The notes beneath the pieces were generated by a model. That model made no database searches. It worked only from the letters and a program-made list of their open reading frames with translations, and was not told the origin of the DNA. Below are positions 1-9,248 of a stretch of DNA of 64,000 nucleotides, one piece after another. The first letter of the stretch is position 1, and every line of letters begins with the position of its first letter. The DNA comes from an uncultured Porphyromonadaceae bacterium (GTDB lineage Bacteria; Bacteroidota; Bacteroidia; Bacteroidales; Muribaculaceae). The stretch lies in NCBI GenBank assembly GCA_947567425.1, contig CANOLV010000002.1, forward strand, positions 124,001 through 188,000, given 5' to 3'. A program made the translations under genes and the position numbers.

Positions 1-2
1 GT

Positions 3-707
3 GAAAACGCCACCCGCATAATAGCCATAAGTGAATGCACCAAGCGCGATGTGATGCAGATGTACGGCACTCCGGAGGACAAGATCGACGTGGTTTATCA
101 AGGATGCCATGAGTCATTCTCCATTCCGGCTGATCCTGCTGTGTGCCAGCATGTGAGGCTGGCCTACGGCTTGCCGGAACGCTATATCGTCACCGTGGGC
201 ACTGTCGAGTCGCGCAAGAATCAGCTTTTGGCTGTCAAGGCCCTTGAGAAGTTGCCCGACGATGTGATGCTCTATATTGTCGGAGGCAAGACCGACTATG
301 CTGGTGAGATAGAAGCCTATATCGGTTCTCATGGGCTGTCGGACAGGGTGAAGTGGCTTCAGGGTATACCGTTTGACCATCTGCCTCCTTTGTATGCCAT
401 GGCCTCCTTGTCAAGCTATACGTCGAGGTTTGAGGGGTTCGGTATTCCTGTGATAGAGTCGTTGAGTGCAGGCACTCCGGTGATAGCCTGCACAGGTTCG
501 GTGCTTGAGGAGGCCGGAGGTCCGGGCGCAGTATATATTGACCCTGACGATGTAGAGGCATACGCCTCGGAAGCGATGCGGATTCTTGACGATACGGCCC
601 ACCGGAGTTCGCTTGTAAAGCTCGGACAGGAATATATACGTCGGTTCACGCATGAGAACATGGCCCGACAGATTATGGAGGTCTACACTAAAGCCATAAA
701 TGGTTGA
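3..707 (+). CDS. Glycosyltransferase family 4-type protein, C-terminal part (5' end outside window)
   Basis: The open frame runs in from the left edge (ENATRIIAISECTKRD precedes the first ATG at 51), so the gene is truncated by the window, not in the genome. What remains is the nucleotide-sugar-binding half of a GT-B glycosyltransferase: an entry strand ending VVYQGCHESF, a YIVTVGTVESRKNQ strand typical of group 1 transferases, then SRFEGFGIPVIESLSAGTPVIA, where the EGFG-x3-E element binds the donor. The role would be to add a hexose to a surface glycan or lipid carrier at the cytoplasmic membrane; donor and acceptor cannot be read. It ends 65 bp before the GH2 gene on the same strand. Confidence 0.9.
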   Translation, partial: ENATRIIAISECTKRDVMQMYGTPEDKIDVVYQGCHESFSIPADPAVCQHVRLAYGLPERYIVTVGTVESRKNQLLAVKALEKLPDDVMLYIVGGKTDYAGEIEAYIGSHGLSDRVKWLQGIPFDHLPPLYAMASLSSYTSRFEGFGIPVIESLSAGTPVIACTGSVLEEAGGPGAVYIDPDDVEAYASEAMRILDDTAHRSSLVKLGQEYIRRFTHENMARQIMEVYTKAING

Positions 708-772
708 GACGCGTTCGACTACCCATAATACAGACCTTAGATTATTTATCAAAACACGAAATAAAGTTGCTG

Positions 773-3232
773 ATGTATAGATTATTTCTACGTTCCGGTA
801 TGGCGGGTACCATATATGGACTGATGATTTTGGGGATGACGGCGGTGCCGTCGGGTGCTCATGCCGAGCGTAAGTCTACCACTCTCAACGAGGGTTGGGA
901 ATTTTCAAGGATTGACAGTGGAAGTCCTGAAAATTGGACTTCGGTCAGGGTGCCGCATGATTGGGCTATATATGGTCCGTTTGACGTGGCCAACGATCTG
1001 CAGACCGTGGCCGTCAAGCAGAACGGCGAGACCCGGGAGACGCAAAAGACCGGGCGTACGGGAGGTTTGCCCTTTATCGGGAAGGGTGTTTACCGTACAG
1101 CGTTCGAGGTTCCAGACACCGCAGGACGCGCGGTGGCTCTGATATTTGACGGAGCCATGAGCAATGCCAAAGTCAAAGTCAATGGAAAGGAAGTGGCCTA
1201 CTGGCCTTATGGATACAACTCTTTTCATGCCGATGTTACCGATGCGGTGCGTCCGGGAACTAATGAAATGGTTGTCGAGCTTGAGAATTTCGAACGTGCA
1301 TCGCGCTGGTATCCCGGTGCCGGTCTGTACCGAAATGTACATCTGCTGGTCACCGACCGTGTCCACATACCCGTATGGGGCACTTATATAACCACTCCCG
1401 AGGTGACGTCCGACTACGCTTCGGTCAGGCTCGACATGGAGATTGCCGGAGTGGCAAAAGGGGGCAGGGTGGAAGTGGTCACCGATATAATGTCGCCTGA
1501 CGGAGATGTCGTGGCGTCAAACGCCGGTCCGTACATATCCCACGGTCAGACATATTCCCAAAATTTCACGGTCGACAGTCCGAGACTCTGGAGTCCGGAA
1601 TCGCCGTCGCTTTACACTGCCAGGACCAGGCTTATGGTCGACGGGAAAGAGGCCGACGTATACGACACCCGGTTCGGCATACGCAAACTGGAATATATTC
1701 CGGACCGGGGATTCTTTCTGAACGGTGTCCCGACGAAGTTCAAGGGCGTGTGCAACCATCATGACCTGGGTCCGCTCGGTGCGGCCGTCAATCGTTCGGC
1801 CTTGCGCCATCAGGTGGAGCTGATGAAGGATATGGGTGCCAATGCCATCCGTACGTCTCACAATATGCCTGCACCGGAACTGGTGGAGCTGTGCGACGAG
1901 CTTGGCATGATGCTTATGGTGGAACCTTTCGACGACTGGGGGTTCCGGCCCAAGTCGCCCAACGGCTACGGTGCTTTCTTTGACGAATGGGCCGCCCGCG
2001 ACGTAACGAACATGGTGAAGCACTTCCGCAATAATCCTTCAGTGGTGATGTGGTCCATTGGCAATGAGGTTCCGAGCCAGTGGAGCCCCGATGGTATGGA
2101 CGAATTGACCATGCTCCGCGACCTTGTGAAGTCGCTTGATGCCACAAGGCCGGTCACATGCGGCATGGACCAGATAGGCGCGGTGCTTGACAATGGTTTT
2201 GCCGCCGCTCTGGATATCCCCGGATTCAACTATAAGCCGCGGCTTTACGAAAAGGCCTACGACATGCTTCCGCAGAAGTTGATATTGGGTTCGGAGACAG
2301 CCTCCACAGTATCGTCAAGAGGTGTATATCATTTTCCCGTATCTTTTGAAAAGGAACACAATGCGGTGCTGCATCCCGATCATCAGTCGTCGTCGTATGA
2401 CGACGAGACATGCTCATGGTCAAATACCCCCGACATTGACTTCTATATGGATACTAAGCCATGGGTCATCGGTCAGTTTGTTTGGACCGGATTTGACTAT
2501 CTCGGCGAGCCTTCACCTTACGACACCGATGCCTGGCCGAGCCACAGTTCTCTTTTCGGTATTGTGGATCTTGCCTCATTGCCTAAGGACCGCTATTATC
2601 TATATCGTTCGCAGTGGAATGAATCGTCGCCCACACTCCATCTGCTCCCTCACTGGAACTGGCCCGGCCGCGAGGGGCAGGTGACTCCTGTGTTTGTCTA
2701 TACGTCATATCCGAAGGCCGAGCTGTTTGTCAATGGAGTCAGCCAGGGTGTGCGTGAGAAGAACGACTCGACGCTGCAGACCCGTTGCAGGCTTATGTGG
2801 AATGAGACCGTATATATCCCCGGAGAGCTTAAAGTGGTGGCATACGACGAATCCGGCGACTCTGTGGCTGAGAAAGTGGTAAGGACGGCGGGCCGGCCGC
2901 ATCATCTTGTAGTCACCTCAAGCCGGCAGTCGCTTGCCGCCGACGGCGACGACCTCGCATATCTGACCGTACAGGTGGCCGACAAGGACGGCAATATAGT
3001 GCCGACCGACAGCCGTAGGGTGAAATTCACGGTGTCGGGAGCCGGGACATTTGAAGCTACGGCCAATGGCGACCCGACTTCACTGTTGCCGTTCCAGAAT
3101 CCGGAGATGGATCTATTCTCAGGAGCGGCCACCGCCATAGTCAGGAGCGCTTCCGAACCGGGTACGCTGACATTTACCGCCAAGGCTTCAGGTGTAAAGC
3201 CTGCTGTAGTGTCGATTCATGTGACTGACTGA
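773..3232 (+). CDS. Secreted glycoside hydrolase family 2 (beta-galactosidase-like)
   Basis: A protein of 819 residues. I place the start at the ATG at 773 because a signal peptide follows directly (YRLFLRSG, a hydrophobic core, then PSGAHA); a longer reading from TTG 704 overlaps the previous gene. Order: N-terminal jelly-roll sugar-binding domain, Ig-like linker domain, TIM barrel, then two C-terminal beta domains (a DUF4982-like segment around PKAELFVNG and a bacterial Ig-like segment). The acid/base glutamate is Glu432 in SIGNEV and the probable nucleophile is Glu508 in LGSETAS, both intact. GH2 enzymes remove beta-linked galactose, mannose or glucuronate; the beta-galactosidase subgroup is the best guess. 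Probably periplasmic. Terminator at 3255. Confidence 0.92.
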   Translation: MYRLFLRSGMAGTIYGLMILGMTAVPSGAHAERKSTTLNEGWEFSRIDSGSPENWTSVRVPHDWAIYGPFDVANDLQTVAVKQNGETRETQKTGRTGGLPFIGKGVYRTAFEVPDTAGRAVALIFDGAMSNAKVKVNGKEVAYWPYGYNSFHADVTDAVRPGTNEMVVELENFERASRWYPGAGLYRNVHLLVTDRVHIPVWGTYITTPEVTSDYASVRLDMEIAGVAKGGRVEVVTDIMSPDGDVVASNAGPYISHGQTYSQNFTVDSPRLWSPESPSLYTARTRLMVDGKEADVYDTRFGIRKLEYIPDRGFFLNGVPTKFKGVCNHHDLGPLGAAVNRSALRHQVELMKDMGANAIRTSHNMPAPELVELCDELGMMLMVEPFDDWGFRPKSPNGYGAFFDEWAARDVTNMVKHFRNNPSVVMWSIGNEVPSQWSPDGMDELTMLRDLVKSLDATRPVTCGMDQIGAVLDNGFAAALDIPGFNYKPRLYEKAYDMLPQKLILGSETASTVSSRGVYHFPVSFEKEHNAVLHPDHQSSSYDDETCSWSNTPDIDFYMDTKPWVIGQFVWTGFDYLGEPSPYDTDAWPSHSSLFGIVDLASLPKDRYYLYRSQWNESSPTLHLLPHWNWPGREGQVTPVFVYTSYPKAELFVNGVSQGVREKNDSTLQTRCRLMWNETVYIPGELKVVAYDESGDSVAEKVVRTAGRPHHLVVTSSRQSLAADGDDLAYLTVQVADKDGNIVPTDSRRVKFTVSGAGTFEATANGDPTSLLPFQNPEMDLFSGAATAIVRSASEPGTLTFTAKASGVKPAVVSIHVTD

Positions 3233-3254
3233 CCGACGGGACAATGGATATATG

Positions 3255-3290
3255 CCGGCGGCTTGAACTTTAAGCCGTCGGATTTTGTTT
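3255..3290 (+). terminator. Rho-independent terminator after GH2
   Basis: CCGGCGGCTT pairs with AAGCCGTCGG (one mismatch) around a 7-base loop, followed by ATTTTGTTT. It separates the GH2 gene from the FKBP promoter. Confidence 0.75.
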
Positions 3291-3324
3291 ACTCTTAAAT
3301 AAAGATAAAGGCTAAAGCATTATT

Positions 3325-3355
3325 TTTGAGGAATCAAATATTCTGCCTATATTTG
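3325..3355 (+). promoter_or_regulatory. Bacteroidetes-type promoter for the FKBP gene
   Basis: TTTG at 3325-3328, a 19-base spacer and TATATTTG at 3348-3355 match the TTTG/TAnnTTTG consensus. Transcription should start near 3362, giving a leader of about 43 bases before the ATG at 3405. Confidence 0.75.
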
Positions 3356-3404
3356 TAACTTGTATGTACGAAAGAATACAATTTCTTTAATTATATAATT
3401 ATTT

Positions 3405-4025
3405 ATGGATAACCAAAATTTAGACCGCATAAGCTATGCATTAGGATTGAGCATGGGAAATAATTTCCGTGCTTCAGGAATCAAGACCATCAATGTGAAG
3501 GACTTTGCCGACGGTGTAGCCGCAGTGTTTGATGGAGCAGAGCCAAAGATGTCGTATGACGAGGCTAAGCTTGAAATCAAGAATTTCTTTGAAGCCATGG
3601 AGGCTGAGCAGCGTGAGGCCGCCGCCAAGATGGGTGAGGTCAATGAGAAGGCCGGCAAGGCTTTCCTGGATGAGAACGGCAAGCGTGCCGAAGTGTCGAC
3701 CACTCCGTCGGGACTTCAGTATGAAGTGCTTGAAGAGGGTACAGGCAAGCAGCCTGTGGCTCAGGATCAGGTGACTGTGCACTATACCGGTAAATTAATC
3801 GACGGAACAGTGTTTGACAGTTCTGTAGAGCGCGGACAGCCGGCCACATTCGGAGTCACTCAGGTCATTCCCGGATGGGTCGAGGCTCTTCAGATGATGA
3901 AGGAGGGTGCCAAGTGGCGTCTGTTCATCCCTTCCAACCTCGCTTATGGACCCAACGGTGCCGGCAACGTCATCGGCCCGAACTCAACTCTGATTTTCGA
4001 CGTGGAACTTATAAAAGTAAACTAA
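3405..4025 (+). CDS. FKBP-type peptidyl-prolyl cis-trans isomerase (FkpA/Mip-like)
   Basis: A 206-residue protein with no signal peptide. Residues 1-95 form the helical FKBP N-terminal dimerisation domain (ISYALGLSMGNNF), and the rest is an FKBP catalytic domain with VTVHYTGKLIDGTVFDSS and PGWVEALQMMKEG, ending in SNLAYGPNG and LIFDVELIKV. It catalyses cis-trans isomerisation of prolyl bonds. Without an export signal it is probably cytoplasmic, unlike the lipoprotein paralogue that starts 22 bp downstream. The two are likely co-transcribed. Confidence 0.93.
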   Translation: MDNQNLDRISYALGLSMGNNFRASGIKTINVKDFADGVAAVFDGAEPKMSYDEAKLEIKNFFEAMEAEQREAAAKMGEVNEKAGKAFLDENGKRAEVSTTPSGLQYEVLEEGTGKQPVAQDQVTVHYTGKLIDGTVFDSSVERGQPATFGVTQVIPGWVEALQMMKEGAKWRLFIPSNLAYGPNGAGNVIGPNSTLIFDVELIKVN

Positions 4026-4047
4026 TACAGAATAATAAAGATTGATT

Positions 4048-4947
4048 ATGAAAAGATTGATTTTAGCCGCAGGTGCATTTGCCGTTCTGGCCGGTGTGAC
4101 TTCTTGCGGCAATTCTTCTTCTTCGGCCGTAAGCGCCGAGGATAAGGCTTTCGACGACTCGCTTACCGCTACATGGGGATATCTTTCCGGTGCCCAGGCC
4201 GCCGACATGATTGAAAAGCAGCCCGGCGAAAATATCGATAAGGCAGCTTTCTTGCGCGGTATACAGACTGCCATGTCTATCGACACTGCCGACCAGTCAT
4301 ACATCCAGGGTCTGTCGATGGGTCTGCGCATGGCTCAGCAGCGCACTTATGCCATGAAGCAGCTCGGATGCGACGTAAATGCCGACAAGTGGATGGCCGA
4401 ATTTAAGAAGGCGTTCAACTCCGACACTCTGCCTAACGTGCAGATGGTGGGCATGGAGTTCCAGCAGCTTGCCCAGCGTGCGGAATCGCGTGCCGAGGAG
4501 CGCAAGGCGGCTGAATTGGCCAACTCTCCTGAAGCGCTCGCCAATGTGGCCGCAGGTCAGGAATATGTAGATTCTTTGCGCAAGGCGGACCCTGCCGTAC
4601 AGACTTCGGCTTCCGGTCTGGTTTATAAGATTGAGACTGTAGGCGAAGGCGATTCGATCACCGATAAGGACCGTGTATATGTGTATTATACCGGTAAGTT
4701 TGCCGACGGTAAGGTGTTTGACAGCACTAAGGACCGTCCTGCGAGCTTCAGCCCCCGTGGCGTGGTTCCCGGTTTCGGTGAAGGTCTGAAGATGCTTAAG
4801 AAGGGTGGTAAAGCCACTTTGTACATTCCCGGAAATCTCGGTTACGGTCCGCAGGGACAGCCCGGAGCCGGAATCGGTCCTAACCAGATGTTGATCTTCG
4901 ATGTCGAGGTGGTAGGCGTGAACGAAGCTCCCGAAGCCAAGAAGTAA
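4048..4947 (+). CDS. FKBP-type peptidyl-prolyl isomerase, lipoprotein
   Basis: A protein of 299 residues. The ATG at 4048 is preferred over TTG 4042 because MKRLILAAGAFAVLAGVTSC is a textbook lipoprotein signal peptide with its lipobox cysteine. A long helical N-terminal domain (about residues 35-180) is followed by an FKBP fold with VYVYYTGKFADGKVFDST and PGFGEGLKMLKKGGKA. It probably works as a periplasmic folding catalyst anchored in a membrane. It follows the other FKBP gene by 22 bp, so the pair supplies one soluble and one membrane-tethered isomerase. Confidence 0.93.
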   Translation: MKRLILAAGAFAVLAGVTSCGNSSSSAVSAEDKAFDDSLTATWGYLSGAQAADMIEKQPGENIDKAAFLRGIQTAMSIDTADQSYIQGLSMGLRMAQQRTYAMKQLGCDVNADKWMAEFKKAFNSDTLPNVQMVGMEFQQLAQRAESRAEERKAAELANSPEALANVAAGQEYVDSLRKADPAVQTSASGLVYKIETVGEGDSITDKDRVYVYYTGKFADGKVFDSTKDRPASFSPRGVVPGFGEGLKMLKKGGKATLYIPGNLGYGPQGQPGAGIGPNQMLIFDVEVVGVNEAPEAKK

Positions 4948-4968
4948 CGGTAATCCGACACTGAATAT

Positions 4969-5024
4969 AGCCGGTAGGCAGGTCTTTAGGATTTTATCCG
5001 ATGGCCGTCGACCGGCTTTTTATG
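4969..5024 (+). terminator. Terminator after the FKBP pair
   Basis: AGCCGGT (4969-4975) pairs with ACCGGCT (5011-5017) around a long loop, followed by TTTTAT. The loop is longer than usual, so confidence is moderate. Confidence 0.5.
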
Positions 5025-5069
5025 TCCCTTTACGTGGAATTTTTGTAACTTTACACAAAATAATCTATT

Positions 5070-7688
5070 GTGGCAAAAATTGTAGAGACCCCTTTGATGA
5101 AGCAGTATATCGAGATGAAGCAGAAGCATCCCGATGCGATATTGCTTTTCCGTGTTGGCGACTTTTATGAGACATTTTCAGACGATGCTGTCGTAGCTTC
5201 TGAGATTCTGGGTATAACGCTGACCCGTCGGGCCAACGGTGCCGCCCAGTATGTGGAGTTGGCCGGATTTCCCCATCATGCTCTTGACAGCTATCTTCCG
5301 AAGCTCGTTCGGGCCGGAAAGAGAGTGGCGATATGCGAACAGCTTGAAGATCCGAAACTGACGAAGAAGCTCGTCAAGCGGGGCATCACGGAGCTTGTGA
5401 CTCCCGGTGTGTCGGTCAACGATACTGTGCTTAACCATAAGGAGAACAATTTCCTTGCCGCCGTTCATTTTGCTCGTGGCGGTGTCATAGGTGTAAGCTT
5501 TCTGGACATATCTACCGGTGAATTTCTGACTTCTGAGGGCAGTGCCGACTATGTCGACAAGCTGCTCAACAACTTTGCGCCTAAAGAGGTGCTGGTGGAG
5601 CGGGGCAACAGAAAGTTGCTTGACGAGACATTCTCTGCAAAATATCTTTCGTTTGAGCTTGACGACTGGATTTTTACCGAGGATGCGGCGAAGGAAAGGT
5701 TGTTGAAACAGTTTGAGACCAATAGCCTGAAGGGATTCGGCATCCATTCGCTCCATGCCGCGGTGGTGGCCTCGGGAGCGGTAATGCACTATCTTGATAT
5801 CACCAACCATACACAGACCGGGCATATAACCAAGCTTTCGCGCATAGAGGAGGAACGGTTTGTGCGCCTTGACAAGTTCACTGTCCGCAATCTGGAATTG
5901 GTCGAAAGCCTGTCGGAGGATGGAAAGAGCCTGCTGCAGGTTCTTGACCGTACGGTGACTCCGATGGGTGCGCGTATGCTCCGTCGATGGTTGCTGTTTC
6001 CGCTCAAGGATGTCGGAGCCATCAACGGACGTCTTGATGTGGTGGAGGCGTTCATGCGCGCCTCAGATAGTAGAAGCGATCTGAAAGACTCCCTGGAGCA
6101 TGTCGGCGACATGGAACGCATCATATCCAAAGTGGCAGTAGGACGTGTTTCGCCACGGGAAATAGTGCAGTTGCGCAATGCATTGACGGCCTTGATTCTT
6201 ATCAAAGAGATCTGCCTGGCGTCGGATTCATCCGCTTTGCAGGCCATAGGCGAGCAGATTAATCCATGTGTGAAGCTGCGCGACAAGATTGCCCGTGAGG
6301 TCAACGACGATCCGCCTGTGGCGGTCAACCGCCTTAACGTGGTCCGCGACGGAGTGGATCCTGAACTTGATGAACTGCGCGAGATAGCGTTTAAAAGTAA
6401 GGATTATCTTCTGAAGATTCAGGCCCGCGAGATTGAGGCTACCGGCATATCGAGTCTGAAGATAGGATATAACAATGTGTTCGGCTACTATATAGAGGTG
6501 ACCAATACCCACAAGGACAAAGTGCCGTCGGAGTGGATACGCAAACAGACCCTCGTAAATGCCGAGCGCTATATCACCCAGGAGCTTAAAAGCTACGAAG
6601 AGAAGATCCTTGGAGCGCAGGAGAAGATCACAGTCATCGAGACCCGTATATTCAATGAGCTTGTGGCCGCCATCGCCGAATATATCCCGGCCATTCAGCT
6701 TGACGCGGCCATGGCGGCGAGGCTCGACGTGCTTGCATCGTTCACACGCGTGGCTTTGGAGAACCACTACAACCGTCCCGTGGTCGACGATTCGCTGTCG
6801 ATTGAGATTGTCGAGGGGCGCCATCCCGTCATCGAACGTCAGTTGCCTCCGGGCGAACCATATATAAGCAACAGTGTCAACCTGTCAAATTCTGGCACTC
6901 AGATAATGATGATAACCGGCCCGAACATGTCGGGTAAGTCGGCGCTTCTGCGTCAGACGGCTCTGAATGTGATAATGGCGCAGACCGGATGCTTCGTGGC
7001 CGCCGACAGCGCCAGGATTGGCATAGTCGACAAGGTGTTCACCCGCGTGGGGGCAAGCGACAATATTTCGCTCGGTGAATCAACCTTCATGGTGGAGATG
7101 AACGAAGCGGCCTCGATTCTTAACAACATGAGCGAACGCAGTCTGATCCTGTTTGATGAATTGGGGCGCGGTACATCGACCTACGACGGCATCTCCATAG
7201 CGTGGGCTATCGTGGAGCATATCCATGAGCATGGGTCGATGAGGCCCAAGACCCTCTTCGCCACCCATTACCATGAACTTAACGAGATGGAGGCGAGCTT
7301 CCCGCGTGTGGTCAACTATAATGTGTCGGTCAAGGAGATTAACGGAAAGGTTGTGTTCCTGCGCAAGCTTTCGCGTGGCGGCAGCGAACATAGCTTCGGA
7401 ATCCATGTGGCCAAACTTGCCGGTCTGCCGCCTTCGATTGTCGAACGTGCCGGCCAGGTTCTCAAGCATCTTGAAGAGGCCAACCGCAAGGAGAGCATCG
7501 CCAACAAGGATCTCGGTTCGGTGGCTACGGAGCGCGGAGGCGTGCAGCTCTCGTTCTTCCAGCTTGACGATCCGGTATTGACGCAGATACGCGACGAGAT
7601 AGCCAATATCGACATAAATAATCTCACTCCGATGGCGGCTCTCAACAAACTGCACGACATACGCTCCATCATCACCGGAAAGTCATAA
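5070..7688 (+). CDS. mutS: DNA mismatch repair protein MutS
   Basis: An 872-residue MutS of normal length, starting at GTG 5070 (translated as Met, followed by [12 protein letters not shown]). The mismatch-contacting Phe-x-Glu is present in GDFYETF near the N-terminus. The ATPase domain has the Walker A motif GPNMSGKS at 617-624 and Walker B with Asp696-Glu697 in [14 protein letters not shown], followed by FATHYHEL. It recognises mispaired bases and recruits MutL. The C-terminal tail also looks full length. No mutL lies nearby. It ends convergently with the OmpA gene. Confidence 0.97.
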   Translation: MAKIVETPLMKQYIEMKQKHPDAILLFRVGDFYETFSDDAVVASEILGITLTRRANGAAQYVELAGFPHHALDSYLPKLVRAGKRVAICEQLEDPKLTKKLVKRGITELVTPGVSVNDTVLNHKENNFLAAVHFARGGVIGVSFLDISTGEFLTSEGSADYVDKLLNNFAPKEVLVERGNRKLLDETFSAKYLSFELDDWIFTEDAAKERLLKQFETNSLKGFGIHSLHAAVVASGAVMHYLDITNHTQTGHITKLSRIEEERFVRLDKFTVRNLELVESLSEDGKSLLQVLDRTVTPMGARMLRRWLLFPLKDVGAINGRLDVVEAFMRASDSRSDLKDSLEHVGDMERIISKVAVGRVSPREIVQLRNALTALILIKEICLASDSSALQAIGEQINPCVKLRDKIAREVNDDPPVAVNRLNVVRDGVDPELDELREIAFKSKDYLLKIQAREIEATGISSLKIGYNNVFGYYIEVTNTHKDKVPSEWIRKQTLVNAERYITQELKSYEEKILGAQEKITVIETRIFNELVAAIAEYIPAIQLDAAMAARLDVLASFTRVALENHYNRPVVDDSLSIEIVEGRHPVIERQLPPGEPYISNSVNLSNSGTQIMMITGPNMSGKSALLRQTALNVIMAQTGCFVAADSARIGIVDKVFTRVGASDNISLGESTFMVEMNEAASILNNMSERSLILFDELGRGTSTYDGISIAWAIVEHIHEHGSMRPKTLFATHYHELNEMEASFPRVVNYNVSVKEINGKVVFLRKLSRGGSEHSFGIHVAKLAGLPPSIVERAGQVLKHLEEANRKESIANKDLGSVATERGGVQLSFFQLDDPVLTQIRDEIANIDINNLTPMAALNKLHDIRSIITGKS

Positions 7689-7725
7689 GGGTCAAGACAT
7701 CCATATATAGCTTTTTATATACGGA

Positions 7726-7765
7726 TCAGGCTGCCGGACTTTATCTGTCGGACAGCCTGAATCTG
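7726..7765. terminator. Probable bidirectional terminator between mutS and the OmpA gene
   Basis: AGGCTGCCGGA pairs with TCGGACAGCCT around a short loop in the gap between two convergent genes. Confidence 0.55.
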
Positions 7766-7804
7766 TAATTATGCCGCAACTATGGATATGAAGAGGGGTG
7801 TGTT

Positions 7805-8578
7805 CTATCTGAGCGATACTTCGGCGCGTCGGTCAAGCGCATTGCTGGCATAGGCATGTGTAGGCCCATAGCCTTTTGCATTTATCTGTCGTGCCGGTAC
7901 TCCATGGCTGGCCATGTAGTCGCTGACGGCCTTGGCACGTCGTTCCGAAAGACGCTGATTATAGGCCGCGCGGCCTGTCTCGTCGGTATATGCCTTGATC
8001 ACGACTGTCTTTCCTGTCTGGTTGGCCGCTTCTGCCATTGCGGTCAAAGCCGCTGTCTCGGGTATGCCCGAACTGTCGGTGTTGAACAGATATACCACTA
8101 CTGCATTTGGCTGTACGGCTCCTGAGTAGCCTTTTGTAGCCACAGGTGTGCCGGGGTCGGTAGTAGGTATAGCCACAGCGGTATATTGCGGAATGGCACC
8201 TGCGGGTATAGGCGCGGCCGCACCTGTGCGAACGTCGGACGATGCCGTCAGCGGACTGTTCTGAGGGGTTCCCGGACGCCAGAAAAGTATGGCGCATACT
8301 ACTAAAGCCGCCAAAATGCCGAGTGCCACACGCGCTGCGTTGCCGAAGACTCCACGGGCTTCCTGGACGTCGGAAGTGGGGGCCGGGTCTATATGTTGCG
8401 CGCCTGTGGCCGATGCACCTGCGGCCGCGGCCGCAGCTTTAGGGCATGATTCGTTATGTGGTGGCAGGCATTCCGGGGTGGGATGCCCTTCGATCAGTTG
8501 CGGTTCGGGGTGTGCGTTCAGACGATGTGTCTCCTGATGTTCACCGTTCGGTCTCGGGTTTGAATCTTCAGTTTTCAT
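7805..8578 (-). CDS. OmpA-family peptidoglycan-binding protein with one N-terminal membrane span
   Basis: A 257-residue protein. The first 90 residues are hydrophilic and low-complexity (Pro, Glu, Ala rich), followed by one membrane span (VALGILAALVVCAILFW), so it is an inner-membrane protein with its C-terminus in the periplasm, not an outer-membrane barrel. The last 100 residues are an OmpA C-terminal domain, with YLFNTDSSG and the helix LSERRAKAVSDYM, then GYGPTHAYASNALDRRAEVS, whose Asn, Asp and Arg bind the diaminopimelate of peptidoglycan. It probably tethers the inner membrane to the wall. It is transcribed divergently from the TlpA-like gene. Confidence 0.85.
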   Translation of the reverse strand: MKTEDSNPRPNGEHQETHRLNAHPEPQLIEGHPTPECLPPHNESCPKAAAAAAGASATGAQHIDPAPTSDVQEARGVFGNAARVALGILAALVVCAILFWRPGTPQNSPLTASSDVRTGAAAPIPAGAIPQYTAVAIPTTDPGTPVATKGYSGAVQPNAVVVYLFNTDSSGIPETAALTAMAEAANQTGKTVVIKAYTDETGRAAYNQRLSERRAKAVSDYMASHGVPARQINAKGYGPTHAYASNALDRRAEVSLR

Positions 8579-8719
8579 AGTCGTAAATTGATTTAAAAGT
8601 TTATGACTCTATTTCGTTTGTATAATAAAACACTGCACAATTTAGCTAAGTTCGCTTTACATGCTGCTCCGGTAGGTTAAATAAAGTGTAAAGTTTTTTA
8701 TCTTTATTGGCGATTATGC

Positions 8720-8727
8720 TATCTTTG
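8720..8727 (+). promoter_or_regulatory. -7 element of the TlpA-like gene, very close to its ATG
   Basis: TATCTTTG ends only five bases before the ATG at 8733. No convincing -33 TTTG is seen. Used as drawn, transcription would start at or next to the ATG. Confidence 0.45.
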
Positions 8728-8732
8728 CCGAT

Positions 8733-9248
8733 ATGAAACTGTTGTCAGTAGTCATTTTATCATTATGTCTGCAGCTGCTTGCAGGGTGTATCGTCGAGGA
8801 CGACATGGCCAGGGCGTGGTCGTTGCGTCCCGGTGACAAAGTTCCGGACTTCAGCGTAGTCCTTTCCGACGGACGGCGTTGGAATTCGGCGGATATGCAC
8901 GGAAGGATATACGTGGTAGTATTCTTCAATACGGGGTGCAAGGATTGCCGCCGGGAACTGCCTAAGCTTCAGGAAGCATATATGGCCGCCGACGGGGTGA
9001 ATTTTATTTGCATAGCCAGGGAAGAGAGCGAGAAAGATATCAGTACTTTTTGGAGAGAATATTCTTTGACCATGCCTTTTGCTCCACAAGATGACAGAGC
9101 GGTATATTCGCTGTTTGCCGAGGCGGGAATTCCGCGCATATATGTGGTTGACCAGGAATCGGTTATTTCGGCGACATTCTCGGAGACCGATGTTATATCT
9201 AAAGATTCGATCCTTGAAGCGATAAAGCTCGCCGGTGTCTCTTTATAA
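8733..9248 (+). CDS. TlpA/ResA-like thioredoxin-fold lipoprotein
   Basis: A 171-residue protein. The signal peptide ends in LLAGC, a clear lipobox, and VEDD after the cysteine would suit surface or outer-membrane sorting. The rest is an AhpC/TSA-TlpA thioredoxin fold: GDKVPDFSVVLSDGRRW, then FFNTGCKDCRRELPKL with a redox pair Cys69-x-x-Cys72, and the cis-proline region GIPRIYVVD. It should reduce or isomerise disulfides in exported proteins. The CKDC active site differs from the usual WCxxC because threonine and glycine precede it. Its 3' end overlaps the convergent RidA-like gene by 6 bp. Confidence 0.85.
   Translation: MKLLSVVILSLCLQLLAGCIVEDDMARAWSLRPGDKVPDFSVVLSDGRRWNSADMHGRIYVVVFFNTGCKDCRRELPKLQEAYMAADGVNFICIAREESEKDISTFWREYSLTMPFAPQDDRAVYSLFAEAGIPRIYVVDQESVISATFSETDVISKDSILEAIKLAGVSL

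Noticed and set aside
704-772. N-terminal extension of the GH2 protein from TTG 704
   Set aside because: It would overlap the glycosyltransferase gene and place a basic stretch before the obvious signal peptide.
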